Part shown: one piece after another, positions 43,561-55,453 of the stretch | How the letters are laid out: every line of letters starts with the position of its first letter | Numbering within the stretch: position 1 is the stretch's first letter | Assembly: GCA_032622095.1 (NCBI GenBank) | Contig: CP136066.1 | Span: forward strand, 184,918,716-184,982,715 | Origin: Siphonodentalium dalli | Lineage: Eukaryota > Mollusca > Scaphopoda > Gadilida > Siphonodentaliidae | Length of the DNA: 64,000 bases | Direction: 5' to 3' | Position numbers and translations under genes: made by a program | The notes under the pieces: model-generated | Databases searched by the model: none | Told to the model about the DNA's origin: nothing | The model's input: the letters and a program-made list of their open reading frames with translations, nothing else

Positions 43561-44141
43561 GGTTCGCTATTTAAAATATATCGTCGTGTCTAACGGCCAA
43601 ACTGATTAACAAACACCTGAACTGATTCATAAAATCCCAACGCCGATCGATCGAGTAAAAGCTATAGATTACAAATCTGGTATACAGTACTAGGGTAAGC
43701 TATTCGACAACTTATAAAACAGACGATGAGCACCGACTCGATGTTCACACTCTATTGCAGGTTCATCGATTTCAAAATCAATATTTATCTACATAACTCC
43801 CCACTTTTGTAATCGTCTACATGTATCGACATATCTGATATGTTAATCTACCCAAATCAATAGCACATTTGAATCTCGGATTCGGACTCTGCGCCTGTAC
43901 TGGCGGGATACCCATTGCTCCAAAGATTGACACCGACAATAACTTAAGCGACAATGTATATCAATGCAGTTCAATCAATCAATAAATAGACAATTCAAAA
44001 TTTGAAATTGTATATAATACAAAGTTTCAGTGTCTCTATTCATATCTCAACTAATAGTGGGGTGAAGGAGAAGTCATTCGATCTTTTCGACCATCCCGGG
44101 TGCGAAATCTACACTCAACTGACACGTGTTTAGTATTCACT
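43561..44141. other. Intronic, nothing distinct
   Basis: Between the lectin exons. No additional exon with convincing splice sites is seen, and phase continuity does not require one. Confidence 0.45.
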
Positions 44142-44752
44142 TCTACCCACCTGCCTATCAGATCCCACATCTCTACCCACCTGTCTATCAGATCCCACAT
44201 CTCCACCCACCTGTCTATCAGATCCCACATCTCCACCCACCTGTCTATCAGATCCCACATCTCCACCGCCTGTCTATCAGATCCCACATCTCTACCCACC
44301 TGCCTATCAGATCCCACATATCCACACACCGGCCTATCAGATCCCACTTCTACCCACCTGCCTATCAGATCCCACATCTCCACCCACCTGCCTATCAGAT
44401 CCCACTTCTACCCACCTGCCTATCAGATCCCACCACCTGCCTATGAGATCCCACCCACCTGCCTATCAGATCCCACATCTCCACCCACCTGCCTATCAGA
44501 TCCCACATCTCTACCCACCTGCCTATCAGATCCCACATCTCCACCCACCTGCCTATCAGATCCCACTTCTACCCACCTGCCTATCAGATCCCACCTGCCT
44601 ATCAGATCCCACCCACCTGCCTATGAGATCCCACCCACCCGCCTATCAGATCCCACATCTCCACCCACCTGCCTATCAGATCCCACATCTCCACCCACCT
44701 GCCTATCAGATCCCACATCTCCACCCACCTGTCTATCAGATCCCACATCTCA
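44142..44752 (-). repeat. 30-bp minisatellite carrying the lectin exon's splice donor
   Basis: About 22 copies of a 30-bp unit. Most are exactly 30 bp, with variants of 18-29 bp. On the minus strand each unit reads gagatgtgggatctgatag, then rcaggtgggtg, containing CAG|GTGGGT, a near-consensus 5' splice site. The copy nearest the exon (44723-44752) includes the last codons of the lectin exon. In frame, a 30-bp unit adds ten residues (RWVEMWDLID). Open frames over the array on both strands derive from this periodicity. Confidence 0.9.
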
Positions 44753-44963
44753 TCACTGTCATTCGGACCTTGGATCTTCATCATCGAACCTCCATTTTTC
44801 CGACATATCTGTTTTGCCCCGTCGTGTGATGTGGTTTGATTTTGGAATACTTTCAAACACTCTGGTTTCCCGCTTCGACTGGAAAATCCGGTTGGGCATT
44901 GTTCTAGACCCGCTATTCCATTGAGGTCCTTCGTTGTCATGTGTCGAGTGGCACCACCATGAC
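44729..44963 (-). CDS. C-type lectin domain, N-terminal exon
   Basis: It encodes CPTGFSSRSGKPECLKVF, a Cys, and NGGSMMKI, the first half of a C-type lectin-like domain (first disulphide, alpha-1 helix and beta strand), then NDSDEMWDLID, fitting the alpha-2 helix. Its donor is the first minisatellite unit (GACAG|GTGGGT, exon end 44729), which leaves two bases of a codon and so matches the exon at 42710-42924. The 5' limit is uncertain. CATCCACAG at 44964 gives an exon whose phase matches the signal-peptide exon at 55454. AATAG or CTAG sites closer to the first Cys are alternatives, and the ATG at 44940 could be an internal Met. No signal peptide is encoded here. Confidence 0.75.
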
Positions 44964-44974
44964 CTGTGGATGAT

Positions 44975-45440
44975 ATATGTGACCCGCCATATCAAATCCA
45001 GTTGTAAGTCGGGATTTTTTTTTACCCTGTGCCAATGCATTCTCTTATATTTGCGAGTCGACCATAGGTCGCCTCGCATATATAAGAGAATGCATTGGCC
45101 TAACAATTTTTTATAATTTGTTTTAAATAAATGTTTCTTACAATTTTTAGGACATAAAATAAAAAACATCCATTACCCTGCAGGGAGCCCCACACATATA
45201 TAGAAGCATATAGAAGAGTGTCGTCTGCTCATGTTTGTCTGGGGCTCTGTATGGGTGAAATTATAAAATTGTTAAAGAATACAAGAACAAATTATTAAAA
45301 TTGTAAAAAATTGTTAGGCCAATGCATTCTCTTATATATGCGAGGCGACATATGGTCGACTCTCATATATAAGAGAATGCATTGGCACAGGGTAAAAATA
45401 TCCCGACTTACGACTGGATTTGATGTGGCCGGTCACATAT
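44975..45440. mobile_element. Nested hairpin: two MITEs inside a larger inverted repeat
   Basis: The outer arms 44975-45130 and about 45295-45440 are reverse complements (atatgtgacc.gccatatcaa ... taagtcggga). Each arm contains a complete smaller hairpin with ends ccaatgcattctcttatat (45031-45100 and 45318-45387). The middle (45180-45240) is unique. The small hairpin belongs to family E, also at 49926 and 62672. Confidence 0.8.
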
Positions 45441-46195
45441 GCGACTGGCAATAGCATCACGTAATCGACGCTCGCTGTTAATGCATCGTCCATTTTGACA
45501 CATAGTGATCCCAGGCACTACACCAATCGTACGTGTGTATATGCGGCTCACAATTGTATGTATATATGTAATATAAATATGTATGTCACTTGTAACGAAC
45601 TTCCATGTTTGTTTACTAAAGGCTACTGTTGTTTATGTTCATGTGTACATAAGAAGGATGTTTTCCGAAAGTTCAAAGGGTGGATACAATGAATACGATC
45701 TTCCATAATTGATACACGTGTGTTACTGAGAGAACGAAAGCAGGTATACACGTGTGCTGTCATTCCCCATAGTCTCCCCTGGTCAAGTGGTACTGCTAAT
45801 GTGCTATGATGCTGGTGGCACCTGCTGAATTGCTATGATGTTGTTAGGGCAAACTATGCTGTTTAGAATAAGTAGCTGAACTTGTTCTAATGTACTCATG
45901 TTCGCGGTGTTTGTACAATCTGAACATATCGAAGAAACGCCACAAAGCTTGTCAAACATTCACAAACGTATATTTCGCGAAAGATTTTAATACTGGTTGT
46001 ATTAATTGTTACCACATAATCAAAATGGATATTCACGTCGCTTTGCAAACAACAACGCAGCCATTATCCATGTGTTTTTCCAAAAAATTATATGTCCTTG
46101 AATGTTTCATACAGACACTAGCTTTTTCTGAAATCGCTCGGATTAACCAAACACCACAAAAATGATATGTTTAGAAAATATAGCGACCCTCTGTC
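45441..46195. other. Noncoding spacer
   Basis: Short open frames at 45495 and 45890 show no domain. It would lie in the first intron of the lectin-PAN model. Confidence 0.35.
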
Positions 46196-46199
46196 GTAA

Positions 46200-46760
46200 C
46201 GGCATCCCGTGGGGTGTGGTGTTGACGTTCTGACTGTACACGGCGCATGGTCCTCTTTGGTGCAACAACTCTCCAAGGCGGGTGATTGAGTCGACCCGGC
46301 TCAATCAATCGGTTATTCACGCCTCTCCACAATGATTTAGATTACATTTCTGTGATCTGTTGTATTTTGTGCCTGACGTATAGTTGTGTTCTGTTTTTCA
46401 TGTATGTGTTTCTTTATGTGTCATGTGTTTGCTCGGGATCGGTGGAACAGGCCTACTGCCCCACTGCGAGGGGTAATAATCCAATAATGTGGCCCTCTGT
46501 TTGCGTGGTGTGCATGTCATGACATGTGGTGTATGAATCATGGAGGTACTAGGGCGGCAGTATCATGTGAGGATTGATATGCGGAAACGCCTCAGCTCAT
46601 GGTCTTCTTTGGTCCACATCTCTTCAAGACGGGTAATTGGAGTTGACCCGGCTCAATCAATCGGTTAGTAGCGCCTCCACTGTGTTTCAGATTACATTTC
46701 TGTCATCTGTTGTATTTTGTTCCTGATGTCTAGTTGTGTGATCTGTTTTTCTGGCATGTT
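46200..46760 (+). repeat. Duplicated block, two copies about 345 bp apart
   Basis: 46245-46385 and 46592-46730 share catggtc.tctttggt, cgacccggctcaatcaatcggtta, gcctc..c..tg.tt and agattacatttctgt.atctgttgtattttg. This is probably the tandem 5' region of a retroelement. Confidence 0.6.
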
Positions 46761-47259
46761 GTTTCTTTTGTGTCTTATCTCTTAGCATTTCGTTTTAGTG
46801 CTGGTTATGTTTCACTCTTGTAATGTTCACTCGTGTCTCATTGTAACGGGATGCTGCTTCTATATGTAGAGCTTAAACGGGTAACCACTTCAGCTGTGTA
46901 ACATCCTTTGGCTCGCTCATAATTCGAAGCGTAGTCCGAGACTGTTGCTGGGCTAGTTGTCAATTAATTGCTTTTCCTATGGGAACTCCAAAAATGTATT
47001 GATCGTAAGAATGTTAACTCGCTAAGTTCCACTGGTTCTGAGGTATATCATGTGTACCTGTTTCTTGGCTTTGATCCGAATGTCTGTATTTTTTATTGAC
47101 AAAACGCTGCAAAGCATAGCTATGATATCTTGACAATTAAATATGTCAAATCAATCAGGAATGTGTCAATAAGTGACTCTCGTTTTATTAAATGTTCAAG
47201 AAGATTCAATCTGACGCTCTGTTTCTGGACATGATCATACGGATTCACAAAACCAACAC

Positions 47260-47815
47260 AAATTTCAAGCATCGGTTCACATATGGGAATATGAATTCAA
47301 AATTCAAAGGTTTAAAGCTGAGAAACATCTATCCTGTTTCGATGTAAAGAACATCGACCGTCAATTGAACCAGGCACGTACTCTGCTGGATTTGCTACAA
47401 AACATTGTGCTGATACCAGCACGCAGACAGACAATGGCCAGACCAACATCATTTGTATATCACAAGCAACACAACTGTGCGTAACCGATATTACTCATTT
47501 TCCAGAACATGTATCACAGGCCATTGACATTTCTACTGAAGATGCTCCCGTTGCTCCCAATCAATCCACTCAAGTTGAACCAGATGCTACAACACAGTTT
47601 TTATTCGTGCTGATGATGTTGCTCCACAACAAAATTGGCGTGTTGTTTCGAAACAAAAATCGCCTAAGTCTCTCCAACGTTTAGACTCTCAAAAAGATAG
47701 GTTCATATTTGAACTTTCAAAGTTTGACCACATGCTTGATGAGAAACGACTAGCTCTAACAAACACAGACACCGATACTATTTGTGGCCCGAAGCTGTCG
47801 GTTGAGTGAAAGATG
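47260..47815 (+). pseudogene. Retroelement ORF1-like remnant
   Basis: From about 47390 one frame reads a Thr/Gln-rich stretch (ADTSTQTDNGQTN), then an acidic linker. After a shift near 47605 it continues as RVVSKQKSPKSLQRLDSQKDRF with a charged helix and then stops. STQTD-type motifs and a basic/helical C-terminus occur in ORF1 proteins of animal LINEs, but the family is not identified. Confidence 0.35.
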
Positions 47816-47989
47816 GCAATCTGTCTCACACACCCGACTGCCAGCTTGACGGATTGATAACGGTTTGTGCGCGATTCATCAAATATTATAAATACCTTGT
47901 CGATGCAAAAAACTACTTTACATATTTCTATGGGCAGCCTTGGTAATTGTATTTCCTCTTGGGTGCTTTTATTTCTACGTATTTCATTG

Positions 47990-48115
47990 TTTAATCTAAT
48001 CCACTGATTGATTTATCTACACAGTTGCTTCCATACGATCATTTTTATATCCAATTCTGCTCTTGGTCTTGACATAACAGCTAAAACGACATTAAACCCT
48101 CAATCAATCATAAAG
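47990..48115 (+). repeat. SINE 3' tail
   Basis: The end (gacataacagctaaaacgacattaaaccctcaatcaatc) has the tail type shared with 1850-1890 and 49240-49270. The tRNA head is missing. Confidence 0.6.
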
Positions 48116-48254
48116 ACAATTCCTGAGCATGTGTCATCTGGTCCCTGACGTGTTACGATGCAATGCAATGAACCACCCCCACATATATGTTACGCTTTAG
48201 ATTGCTGACCAATCAGCAGTGCCAGATTACCAAGCAACATCAGACCAATTGCAA

Positions 48255-48350
48255 AGTTTTGTCTTCCACTGGGTAGTGTGTTGGATTACACAATAACGGC
48301 AAATACCAGACGACGTTTGTGCAGGTTCGAACCTTGGTTCAGCATTTTTG
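48255..48350 (+). repeat. tRNA-like SINE head (5' fragment)
   Basis: tgggtagtgtgttggatt followed about 50 nt later by a perfect B box (GGTTCGAACCT) at 48331. No acceptor stem closes properly, so a functional tRNA is unlikely. Confidence 0.45.
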
Positions 48351-48359
48351 TCTTGAGTG

Positions 48360-49235
48360 CGGCATTTAAACTTACAACTTCAGATTGAACGCAGTGTTTT
48401 GTACTGTGTATTGTTTCAGACACTTATATGGAAGGTTCGATTTGTAGTCTGAGAGCTGAGACGCGATTTCACGATTGTTTATTGGTATTTCCGTAACCAT
48501 GGAGTGATGGCACATCAGAAAACACATTTCTTATGACCTGCGGTGGATGCCCTTGTATCTGAATAACATTTTTCCAAATTTTCTGAGCTGTTATTTTGGC
48601 AAACTTGGGTAAATAATATTTTTTTGTAAAATCTCGATCAATAATAGCAACAGAGACACGCAATATGCTTATTAACATGCACATTTTGTATATAGAGTGT
48701 CTTCAGTTGCATGTTCGTCGAAATCGTGAGGAAAGCGCGACACCCATGACGTTTTATGATAACGTCAGCAAAAAATGTGTCGCTGATTCAACAAAACATG
48801 CGCGTTTAGCGGAGCGTGAGTAATAAATGTTGTAAGACAGGTACCCCATTTGCATTCGTAAAGCGCCAGTGATCGTTTGTGAATAATATGCGCTATTACT
48901 TATTTACCAGTTCTTCACAGTTAACGCACACTTAGCGTTTACCTTTCCCTCCCCTATTTTGGCGTTCATTGTCCGGATAAATAGGTACATCAGTTGTTGG
49001 TACATTTTCAACGCAGTGTATATAAAATACATGTATGTCGTATAACAATTCCTTTAACTTTTCATGTGTTGTATATGTGTTTGCAGAAAGATGAGCTTAT
49101 TAATGGTTTTTGATCCCAATCGAGCACTCACGATCTCATTTGGGTGTTTTTATTGGTATATTTTTAATTTCCTTTTAGACTAACAGACTAACAGATACAT
49201 TTGCTCAGGTTCATATCGATTCAGTTTCTCTGTCG
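48360..49235. other. Noncoding spacer
   Basis: No supportable gene. Confidence 0.35.
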
Positions 49236-49275
49236 TGATATAACATAACGGCTAAAACGACGTTAAACCATAATT
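49236..49275 (+). repeat. SINE 3' tail fragment
   Basis: ataacggctaaaacgacg, ttaaacc: the same tail as near 48090. Confidence 0.55.
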
Positions 49276-49629
49276 TTAACAATTGTGTATGTAAATAACG
49301 TTACATTGGATGAGGCAATGGACTCGGACACATAATATTTCTGTCGCTAAATGGACCCAAATGGAATGGAAGGAAATGTAATACCCTACTATACAATGCA
49401 TGCCATTGGGTGGCATTCGATACACTCTTTGATATCTGATACAAACTTCAAATTGATTTAACCAAAATAGTGCCAATACCTCCCATACACCACTCAATGA
49501 CTGTTTGAAGAAGACAAACTTATATCAATGGTAAGTTGTACACATTAGGGCCTAATTTCATTCTTACTTTATTATGACAACCTGTCTTTTTTCAACTTTG
49601 TATCCAGTCGTTTATCAAACGTATAAAGA

Positions 49630-49917
49630 ATGTATATTAATAACACAATAACATATCGAAAAAATAACTTCGTTAATCGCGAAAATCGTGAACATATTTC
49701 CCCTATGAGTTCAGCGGTGTACGTTTACGCCCGTATAATTGTACCGGTTGATTCCCAATATAACAAGGTTCAAGTACATATATGTAACCATGGTTTTTAT
49801 ATAGGATGTGAGGATCGGGTTACCCATTTGGATCACACTATGAACCGGGAAGGTAAATTATTTTTGAGGGTATTGCCTAAGCCTTTCGTGATGGGAACTG
49901 CGCTGGTACAGCATTAA
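49630..49917 (+). CDS. Unrecognised 95-residue ORF
   Basis: ATG-initiated, ending just before a family E hairpin. Composition is balanced (VYARIIVPVDSQ...), without low complexity, but there is no known domain, splice context or neighbour to support it. It may be a chance ORF. Confidence 0.15.
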   Translation: MYINNTITYRKNNFVNRENREHISPMSSAVYVYARIIVPVDSQYNKVQVHICNHGFYIGCEDRVTHLDHTMNREGKLFLRVLPKPFVMGTALVQH

Positions 49918-49925
49918 AGATCCCG

Positions 49926-50078
49926 CCCAAGTGCATTCTCTTATATTCGATTTTCCCCATAGGGAGCCTAGCAAATATGAGAGAATGCACTGGCTTACAA
50001 TGTCAATGTAAATATTTATAGGCCACATATGTATTACTGATATATGCGAAACTCCATATATAAGAGAATGCATTGGTA
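49926..50078. mobile_element. Family E MITE pair
   Basis: A hairpin ccaagtgcattctcttata ... gagagaatgcactgg (49927-49992), plus a further arm atataagagaatgcattgg (50056-50075). It has the same ends as in 45031-45387. Confidence 0.65.
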
Positions 50079-50320
50079 TATTGTTTTCGCACATTTCAGG
50101 AAGCTTCCGTCATGAAAGTGTTAACCAGTTTTATTGCGGATAGTGTGAGCGTAGACACTTATTGTAGAATATGACGATGTCGTTGATCGATAGAGCCAAA
50201 CTAATTGTAACGTGGTAACTTCAATCTCTTATATTAACGGTCCATTTTTGAATTGGCAGCCATATCAGTATGCCTTTCCTAACTAGGAGATCGTCGTGTA
50301 TCTCACTGCTATCGACATGC

Positions 50321-50716
50321 TTACTCATCGTGAATTTTGTTTTTGTTGACCTGTTGTGTTGAACTCATGGTATTGACTTTTCCAAACATAACTATTCTAT
50401 TGGGAATATATATAATGCATAACTTGGCATTGCAATTGTACATACTTATTGTTTCATCGTGCAACTCGGTTGTGATTAAATACGCTGTATCGCTTAGGTA
50501 TATCAGTATACAGTTTTCATACTGCCCATTGTAACTCATGAAACTGTCCAGAATTGTAGTAAATGCATATTCAGATTCCCGATGAGCTTGAAGATTGCTT
50601 ATATGTTCCTGCACTTTCTGTATAGATTCATGGCTATCATCGAATAAAATTGTAAGCAGACAGACCACTAAACATGATCTTCTGTTACTAGGAACTATTT
50701 TTGTTTGCAAATACAT
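50321..50716 (-). CDS. Unrecognised ORF with possible signal peptide
   Basis: 131 residues from ATG at 50716. Residues 14-25 form a hydrophobic core (CLVVCLLTILF) after a basic N-terminus, resembling a secretion signal. A helical, charged region and a NGQYENCILIYLSDTAYLI stretch follow. No domain is recognised and intron context is unclear. It lies in the putative first intron of the lectin-PAN model, so it would have to be a separate nested gene. Low confidence. Confidence 0.22.
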   Translation of the reverse strand: MYLQTKIVPSNRRSCLVVCLLTILFDDSHESIQKVQEHISNLQAHRESEYAFTTILDSFMSYNGQYENCILIYLSDTAYLITTELHDETISMYNCNAKLCIIYIPNRIVMFGKVNTMSSTQQVNKNKIHDE

Positions 50717-50719
50717 TCC

Positions 50720-51945
50720 GAATTGAGACAGAAAATGCTTTTTTTAACATTACCACGTTTTTATTGAAATTCTATCTTTTCAATCACTTTTATGTGGACC
50801 CTTTGTAACACCATATGTTTCTCGTGTTTTGTTTTGAGAATAACAATACCATCTTGTATTTAAAACTAGTTTCAATTAACGTTGTACATGCATATGTTTG
50901 TAAGTGGTGCCAGCTAAAAAGCATCTTTAACTTCCGTTTAATAGTATTGATAATAAATGTACCTATATACATACATAACAAGCATGCGTCGTGTACCAGC
51001 GGACGAAATGGGGTGCCACCAGCTGAATTGACTATAACTTCATGACGCCTTGTTCGAGGTTATTATTATGACCCCGCACTCAATCCCCATTACTGTTCGT
51101 GTGCATAAAATAACATATATGGGTCGAGAATTACCCATTGGAAGAAAAATATTTTGTTTGGTGCTGCAACCCCAACCCTGAATCAGAGGGTGCCACCTTT
51201 GCATTTAAAAACCACACCATTAATTTAGATTCCTCGTATCATATGGATACCTAACAAAACGTTTTAAAGAAATTGCAGAAACAACACTATTGTATCAGTT
51301 CTGGTGCCCCTAGCTTCCCACCAAACGGCGAAAAATAATTTTGAAACCAGGAACTATTAGGCAAACGTGCGTCTGGTCCTTATAAATATAAACATAAACA
51401 TAGACATGGGCTCTTTCACGTTGAAGGTTGACCACAAGTGGCCAAATAGGGTGCAAAAAAAGTTTTTTTAAAATAACTTTTTATTCATTAATTCATGTTA
51501 GGGACATCATACTGGATCGTGAACTAAAGTTTCAGAGCAGGAGCAAGTGTATTTTGATTTTTCAGGCTTGGTCTATGGAGGATTCCCTCAAAATTGAAAA
51601 TGCTGAACAACTAATTTCTAATGTCTGAATTGTAGCTATTTTGCATCTGTTTCCGGGACGATATCACATGACATTGAGCATTGAACAATCAGAGAACATA
51701 TATGTCAAAATTACTGGAAAAATCTTTGAATTTCCATATTTTTTAAATTTATATGTAAATTAAGAACTCTTAATATTCATATTCCCTAATTGTTATTCTC
51801 TGATAATAGAAAGATGCTTCAGTAGTGTAAAGATTTTACTCAAGTTGAGTGCATGCTTCAATGATTGTAATATTGAAAGCATTTTAAAAATCCGACAAAA
51901 ATTGACTCAATAAGAGCATATTTAAAAATTGCCAATTTCCACTGA
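50720..51945. other. Noncoding spacer
   Basis: AT-rich. No gene or clear repeat seen. Confidence 0.35.
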
Positions 51946-51949
51946 CTTA

Positions 51950-54190
51950 TTCTCGGAGAGGACACACTTTTATAACATTCATTCACTGTAGACATCAGAG
52001 TCTTGTAACTCAATCATTGAAAGATTGCCCATTTTCATTGTTTTGTTATATATTTTAGAGAACTTGAATAGACCTGTCAAACTGAGAAATGAGAAGATAA
52101 ACATATTAAGATTGGAAACATGACTAGACAAATAATAAGTTGGGGCAAAATCTGTTGTCTCATAACCGGTTTTTATGTGTACCCATACCATAGTATGGTA
52201 CACGTAATGTTGATGTTCAGATTGACCACTCATCGCCCGTCCGTCTCTATCTGTATGTAGACATTTTACGCACGGTGCGATAACTCAAACATTTTCAATC
52301 CAATCGGAACCAAATTGTGTATTGTGTATCTCATCCCAAAATGCAGGATGAGTTTGAAAATGGGTTTGATCCGATTGTGAAATAGAGGTACGGGCCTTTT
52401 TCGACTTAGAATTCACACATTCTGCGATGACTCAAACATGTTTTTATCTGATTGGAACCAAATCTGGTATTTTGGTTTGTGATTTCACAGCCCAAAATAC
52501 AGATCAAGTTCGAATATGGGTTTGATCCAATTTGTTTTATTGGAGTTATGGCCCTTTTTCGACTTACAATTAATAAGATGTGAGGTTTACTGATTAATAC
52601 AGGGTTTACTGTATAAGAGACAAGAGACACATGAGACAAGGCAAATTATTGAAATAGAGTTAGTTTTAGCTGTCATATGTTTGCCCTATTACAATCTGTA
52701 ACGCATTGGCATTCACAAATGTATGGACTCTCCCATTTCATTCTAAAAGTAGAAATTGGAATGGTAAATTGTCCATTTGTATGTATGTATTTGTATGTAT
52801 GTTTTCAGAATACGAGCAGACAGAGCGAACCCACATTTAATGTAGTAGTGCAATTAAAATTCAAAATTATTTGCAGTCTCACTGGGCCGATTTCCATAAT
52901 ACTTGGTATGGAGACATAGTTTATAATTTGTTCATAGGGTCATGGTTGAGTGGATTTTAGCGGACAATGATGGGTGAGAAGATTAACATTGAGGGCTATG
53001 GGGTTGTCATGGATTTCATTTCGAGAACAGAAATCAATGCTTTTCTATGTATGAAACAAATATATTGAGTGCTATAAAGTATTTATCATGTAAGGGGCTT
53101 CAAGGGTCCTAGTCAGGAGGCATTAAATGGGTCAGATAACTCTAAATAAAATAAGAACTTCAAAAAGGTTTTTCTCCAGTCCAGGCATATAAACATTGTT
53201 AATACTTGGTGTGGATTATTGCGATGAACCATAATTTCCAATTTGTTCATCCTGTTATGCATGGTTGATTGAAATTTAGGGGCCATGGGCGCTTAGAAGA
53301 TTAACATCGATTATTATTGATTTTAGGGTTCAAGCTACTTGTAAAACATTGTAATGTGTTAAATCATTCTATTGGGGTTACTTACTGTGTATGAACTGTA
53401 GTAATCTGTATTGAGTGTATCGAGGGGTCATAGGGGCAGAATCCTCATCATGTTAATGGTATGGCTGTACAAATATATGGATAATACTTTTGTATGGTCA
53501 AAACTATTTTATTGAGAGCTATACAGACGACCAGGGTATGAACTGTGCTCATGTATCTCAGGTTACGGGTCCTATGGTATTCCAATGTTATTATATGTAC
53601 ACACACATGGAGTATTCCTTTAATATTGTAAGTAAGTGCAGATACTCTGCAATCTGTTAAAAAATGTGTCCTCTCCGATAATTCAAGACAATTATATTTA
53701 ACTATTGAGAAACACATGTTTTACAAACAACACTTCCATCAAACCACTTGTAATCACTGACTTTATTATCAATAATCAAGAAATTCTTCAGATTGACAAT
53801 TTACTCAGACAATTTCAGTTGAGCAGACATGAATTGCCTGAATGGAAACAAATGAAATAACACATTAGTAGCTCAAATTGGACACGGCATGTTGCATAAC
53901 CTGTATTTTAATATAGTAAATTATTACTACACCCCATTCTCATTAACAGAATGGTTATAGTTTAATATAAACCAATGTCTTCCAGAAAATCTCTGGGTTC
54001 TATGCTTGAATTCTCGGAGAGGACATTTTTTTTAACATTTAATGAGCTGCTGTACCAAATCGGGATGGTTCAGCCCACCAATTAAAGTTTATACACCCTC
54101 AACTAGTGACAGTTTACCCACAATACAAAATGATTTTCTCATTTCATTAATATTAGCAGTTGACAAAGATCCTCGGAGAGGACAGATTTT
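51950..54190. repeat. Four copies of a TCGGAGAGGACA motif
   Basis: ctcggagaggacacac at 51954, its inverse gtgtcctctccgata at 53666, and direct copies at 54013 and 54172. The first and second (51950/53680), with extended matches (gaggacaca.tttt.taac), could be terminal repeats of a 1.73-kb element. The other two could be solo ends or a nested copy. Confidence 0.45.
52268..52575 (+). repeat. Two degenerate tandem units of about 150 bp
   Basis: The block gcgataactcaaacatttt, aatcggaaccaaat, caaaat.cag, tttgaa.atgggtttgatcc, ggccctttttcgactta is repeated. It lies inside the possible 1.73-kb element. Confidence 0.65.
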
Positions 54191-54380
54191 AACGGAATTA
54201 CTGTGCACATTTTTGGAGAATTGAATATAATTTAAATAGATTAATACACAGAAAACAAATTTTACCATTAATCTTCTATACCATAAAATGTCCAACTGAA
54301 CTATATTGCTGATCCATGGTTATTGTAAATTGTGTTTATGAAAAGATTTATTTTAGATTCACATGCTATAAATCATTTAA

Positions 54381-54874
54381 AGGCACGTGCGGCCTTGGCG
54401 GTGGGTATCCTGTGAAAATATATCCACCCGTCAAAAACCGCCACAAACAGAAAGAACATCAAAATGTAGATAGACTTTGTCCGTAAACAAATAAGAAATA
54501 TCGCATAAAGAGTATGTTACGGTCATATGTTTGACCATTGTTATGTAAACAACAGCATAAAAAGTAACTTTTCTGGTGTTTGTTTATATTATGATGGTAA
54601 ATATAAAGAGCGTTCTTTGTTGGTGAATACCTGATATGGAACTAATAAAGAGCGTTTATGCCATTTGTGTGTGATTAGCCAGTAGCATTGTGCTGTCTTC
54701 TGTAACACAATCAGGCTCTTGCTTATGTGAAATATAGTAGGTCTTTATGATAACATGCTGTTTACGCGATGGTCATGGTATATATGAACGGAACTGTATG
54801 CGTTTTAATGTTTTTCTGTTTACGGTGTTTGGAACAAATATGAATATTTTCGACAATTAAGGCCGCACGTGCCT
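54381..54874. mobile_element. 494-bp non-autonomous DNA transposon with TTAA target duplication
   Basis: Perfect 16-bp terminal inverted repeats (AGGCACGTGCGGCCTT and its complement). They are flanked on both sides by TTAA (54377-54380 and 54875-54878). TTAA duplication is the signature of piggyBac-type transposition. There is no ORF, so it needs a transposase from elsewhere. The termini do not begin with the CCC common in piggyBac, so the family is provisional. Confidence 0.82.
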
Positions 54875-54878
54875 TTAA

Positions 54879-55453
54879 CGGATTATCTCAATAACCTTCA
54901 AATTAAAATATCATCAAACTGAATGCACGAAATCACTCAAAATTTTCACCACAAGATCAAACAGATATAAGCTAAAGATTAAATGAGGACATTTTTGGCA
55001 AACCCATAAATTAAAATAAATATAAGGAAAACAAAATCATCACAGCAATGATTGGCCACTCAAAATATGCCAAAAATTGGTACCCATCGCCCTATTATTT
55101 TTTTATTTTTTCCAATGTAGTAGTGAAATTTTGTCTGCAGGTTGGGCTGTGCGTCAGTACTATAGAAATATTATTAAGACACTCCAAACACAATGACAAA
55201 TGCATCATTTTCCCTCCTATCCGAAAAATTCATTTTGTCAACCTTTAACGTAAAAGAGCCCACGTATAGACATGCACGAGGACGTTGTCCATTCTTTAGC
55301 ACTAAAACCAATAATAGCCCAATCTCAACCAAGAAAATACTAAATTACGCTCTATCTCAGCATATCACTCATGTTGTCTCTCTCCCCCTCTCTCTCGATC
55401 TCGTCCCTTCTCTCTTGTCCTATTCTCACGCTATCTTAATGTTATGTACTTAC
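54879..55453. other. Noncoding, possibly start of first intron
   Basis: A ctctctc-rich patch at 55377-55415. No gene seen. Confidence 0.35.

Noticed and set aside
44100-44924. 274-codon plus-strand ORF with repeated SDPTSPPTCL
   Set aside because: It is the antisense reading of the minisatellite and lectin exon, without independent support.
48255-48350. Functional tRNA gene
   Set aside because: The B box is perfect, but the cloverleaf does not close and SINE-type sequence surrounds it.
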